From: Tridacna crocea
Lineage: Eukaryota > Mollusca > Bivalvia > Cardiida > Cardiidae
Length of the DNA: 64,000 nt
Direction of reading: 5' to 3'
Assembly (NCBI GenBank): GCA_943736015.1
Contig: OX031063.1
Location: forward strand, 46,764,672 to 46,828,671
Below are positions 61,548-64,000 of this stretch, piece by piece. A program made the translations under genes and the position numbers. The number at the start of each line of letters is the position of its first letter. The stretch's first letter is position 1. A model generated the notes under the pieces. It ran no database searches. It was not told the origin of the DNA and was given only the letters and a program-made list of their open reading frames with translations.

Positions 61548-61769
61548 AAGATATTTTCATTTTTCATACATTTTGTCTTCGAAAGAATATGATCACATGT
61601 ATATGTCTGCATTTACCTTTTCATGATCTTTAACTTTTATCCGCCATGTGTTTTAAAATGGACAAATGCAAACTGCAAGAAAGAGCTGACGACAACGAAT
61701 CAGCTCTACTTGTAAATGAAATAACGCGTTATGCGTATTCTATTCTTTATCCTTTCCTCAGCGAGAGTC
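61548..61769. other. 3' untranslated and flanking sequence of the CNBD2-like gene
   Basis: Follows the TAG stop; no AATAAA found, so the transcript end is unknown. Confidence 0.45.
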
Positions 61770-61970
61770 TAGATGAGAACATCTGCTTACGACAAATTTT
61801 ATGGTGGTATGAATGAACTTACTTCCTTTTACATAGTACAAAACTTTGTGGGAAAAGGATAAAATGCTGGTAATCGGTATATCCTCTTTTCCCACGATGT
61901 TTTCGAAAGGCCTCTTCGTCAGGTTTTCGAACACACAAAAAAAGAATGGGTTGTAAGGTAAAGGCTCAAT
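61770..61970. repeat. Family A MITE, decayed
   Basis: AAAACTTTGTGGGAAAAGGA, ATGCTGGTAATCGGTAT, CCACGATGTTTTCGAAAGGC. Confidence 0.7.
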
Positions 61971-62097
61971 CAAACACATAAAAGTCAAGTTTTAAAAGGT
62001 TCTGTTGCATAAATAAGGTCCGAGTTCCTGTCATAGCTTTTCACATCAATCGTTACAAAATATTTAAATCTATCTATCTTGAGGAACTTTCATATTT

Positions 62098-62184
62098 TAC
62101 CCTTTACCGCACAATGCGGACTTTTAACTGGTAACCAGCATTCCCTGCTTTGTCCGCAATGTTTTCAAAAGAAAACAGCACCAT
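62098..62184. repeat. Family A MITE, one arm deleted
   Basis: ACCCTTTACCGCACAATGCG followed at once by CTGGTAACCAGCATTCCC. Confidence 0.75.
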
Positions 62185-62188
62185 TTAA

Positions 62189-62409
62189 CCCTTTACAACG
62201 CAATGACGACTTTTAACAACCCTGAGAGAGAATGCCTTTGAAAACATTGTTGGAAAAGGAGAAAATGCTGGTAACCAGCATTTTCTCCTTTTCCCACAAT
62301 GTTTTCTTTCCTTTGAAAGAAAAATCATATCTTATGAGCCACATTGAAACTGCCATCAGCAAATGCTTTCAATTCGGACATGTCTAAAATCTTGTCATGA
62401 GGTAAAGGG
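62189..62409. repeat. Family A MITE
   Basis: TTAA at 62185-62188 and 62410-62413; palindrome 62239-62306. Confidence 0.92.
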
Positions 62410-62413
62410 TTAA

Positions 62414-63030
62414 GCCGTACTTTTCCATAGTTTTAGAGAGTATGATTTACAAGTGCTTTATCCTGCCACTTCCGAGTTTACCTGACGGATAACAGGGTGC
62501 CCGACATTTCTTTTTTGATATAGGTCAGTTAGTCACGTAACCAAACAAAAACGGAACTACTTTCATAGATTCCTCCGCCTTGCCCGATAAACTTAACCCA
62601 TCCAAGACACCAACCATCTATTCTCTTTTTCTAAGATCAACACTGTTTACTTTTGGTCGCTAGCGGGCAAGTTTCCTATTTCTGGCTCGACTTTTGAAGC
62701 TGTGTCGGTTCTTTGTTCCATTTATCGGGTATAAGATTAGTGCCGTAGCGTTAGTCAAAAATCAAAATCCATGAAATTCTTTTGGCTTACAATGTTATAA
62801 TACGGTTTTGGACTCCATAGTTTTGTAACCTTTTCTTTACTGGCTTTTTTTATGTTAAGCGTTGTCTTTACGTATACCTACTGTGATATATTAAAAAGAA
62901 AGATGGCTTTAGTGCAGAACCACATTTGAATGTTGCTTTTCAGTGTTACCCAAAGGTCTAATGTAGATTTACAATTCAGTTCAAAGATCAATGGAACACT
63001 TAGTCCATATGAAATAACTGTAATTTTTCT
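62414..63030. other. Intergenic, no feature recognised
   Basis: No coding, splice or repeat pattern supported. Confidence 0.5.
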
Positions 63031-63034
63031 TTAA

Positions 63035-63250
63035 CCCTTTACCAAACGACGAAATTTTAGACTGGTCGAAATTAAAGCATTTAGAGACGACAAAAAAGTG
63101 ACAGAAATTCGAAATTTGTTTTGTGAAGGACAGAAAGCATTGTCGGAAAAGGAGAAAACGCTGGTTACCAGCATTTTCTCCTTTTCCCACTATGTTTTCA
63201 GTTAGCTTCATTTTCAGGGTTGTCAAAAGTAGGGATTGTGTGGTAATAGG
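63035..63250. repeat. Family A MITE
   Basis: TTAA at 63031; right end GTAATAGGTTAG. Confidence 0.9.
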
Positions 63251-63265
63251 TTAGAAACGTCCGTA

Positions 63266-63532
63266 TATGAAGGAGTCATACTCTGTGAAAAGGGGACTCA
63301 ATGCATCACCAAAAAGTGTCGAGCGAGGTCAGCCTGCGCAGTCCGCGCAGGCTGACCTTGATCGAACCTTTTTACAATTCAATATTGATCAGTTTACTGC
63401 TAGTCGAAGGACCATAATACCCGGTGACTTGGTCGTTACACAAAGTTGATATTATTGACTTATAACTATGTGATGACTTGCTTTGTGTGATGAGTTACGG
63501 AAACACATTAAGCCCCTTTTACTCAGAGCGGC
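63266..63532. repeat. Family C MITE, full length
   Basis: CATACTCTGTGAAAAGGGGA left; GAGGTCAGCCTGCGCAGTCC hairpin; ACATTAAGCCCCTTTTACTC right. Confidence 0.88.
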
Positions 63533-63544
63533 ACTTAAAGCATT

Positions 63545-63700
63545 TATTGTTATATGCGCAGACGTCTATGCGTTAGTAGAAAAGGTTGTGTGAAAAGCAT
63601 AAAATGCTTGTTACCAACATTTTCTCTTATCCCCACAATGTTTACTTACGCTGCCTTTATCGGGATCGTTAAAACTTGGGACAGTGTAGGAGGACAAGAA
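63545..63700. repeat. Family A MITE, decayed
   Basis: AAAATGCTTGTTACCAACAT with CCCCACAATGTTTACTTACG. Confidence 0.65.
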
Positions 63701-63919
63701 ATTGGAGAAACGAAAGCACATGAATCATATTTCAGGGCATCTTCGCGAGCCAAGGTTAAGTTGCAGAGTAGCGTAGTGAATCGTCAGCCTTGGCTTGCGA
63801 ATATGATTTCAGGGACGTATCTGGCCCTTTTTGAACGATGCCAAATGTATAAGAGTATACTGTAACACAAAGGTAAAGCACAGAAAAAAAGAGAAACTGA
63901 CCATGCAAAAGTTGAAACA

Positions 63920-64000
63920 GACAAATAAGCGCTCTAAGTGTAGATAAATATCAGAATGCACTGATCTTGGTCTCTACACTGTTGGACAATGAGGACAATG
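63920..64000. repeat. Family E MITE, cut by window edge
   Basis: AGTGTAGATAAATATCAGAA, GATCTTGGTCTCTACACTGT. Confidence 0.6.

Noticed and set aside
59905..60222. 105-codon Arg/Ser-rich open frame
   Set aside because: It lies entirely within the GCCCCCGTCACACC MITE, with no homology.
63554..63865. 103-codon open frame at the right edge
   Set aside because: It starts in a decayed family A MITE, has no family resemblance and no splice context. A weak inverted repeat (CGAGCCAAGG / CCTTGGCTTGCG) accounts for part of it.

Overview
This window looks like nuclear DNA of a marine bivalve mollusc. The genes have GT-AG introns with short exons, the base composition is AT-rich, there is a fibrinogen-related lectin-type gene, the SINEs are tRNA-derived, and small palindromic (hairpin) repeats are extremely dense. 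Species cannot be fixed from the sequence alone. No operons, ribosome binding sites, CRISPR arrays or functional RNA genes are visible. Most long open frames are accidental readings through repeats.

Two protein genes are supported, both on the + strand. (1) 11434-14144 is the 3' part of a fibrinogen-related protein (FReP) gene: four exons with matching phases encode almost a whole fibrinogen C-terminal domain and end at a TAA stop. Exons further upstream were not found. (2) 18902-61547 is a complete 20-exon gene of about 42.6 kb for an 853-residue protein resembling cyclic nucleotide-binding domain-containing protein 2 (CNBD2). All 19 junctions keep phase with GT-AG sites. The protein has a disordered basic N-terminus, an acidic stretch, a helical lead-in, a first cyclic-nucleotide-binding (CNB) domain with a recognisable phosphate-binding cassette, and a second CNB domain split by a long low-complexity insert.

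The rest is mostly mobile DNA. 1-11400: tRNA-derived SINEs, hairpin MITEs, a mariner-like terminal-inverted-repeat element carrying a nested SINE, a possible Tc1/mariner transposase relic, and tandem arrays of about 75-83 bp, 166 bp and 166 bp periods. 14200-18900: intergenic, with MITEs, SINEs and a triplet microsatellite. 18902-61547: introns filled with MITEs, a decayed non-LTR reverse transcriptase on the minus strand (28775-29925), a 2.3 kb foldback element, a 74-bp tandem array and a pair of about 670-bp direct repeats. 61548-64000: 3' flank with more MITEs.

The main discovery candidate is the MITE community. For reference, the families are named here A (TTAA-flanked, CCCTTTACC ends, large central palindrome), A2 (same ends, different palindrome), E (TTAA-like ends, AGATCAGACTGCAC palindrome), C, D and J (hairpins built on a shared GTCAGCCTGCGC-type arm), F, G, H, I and K. 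About 40 A copies occur in 64 kb. Insertions of A into SINE tails and into C elements show exact TTAA target duplication, which points to a piggyBac-type transposase acting elsewhere in the genome.
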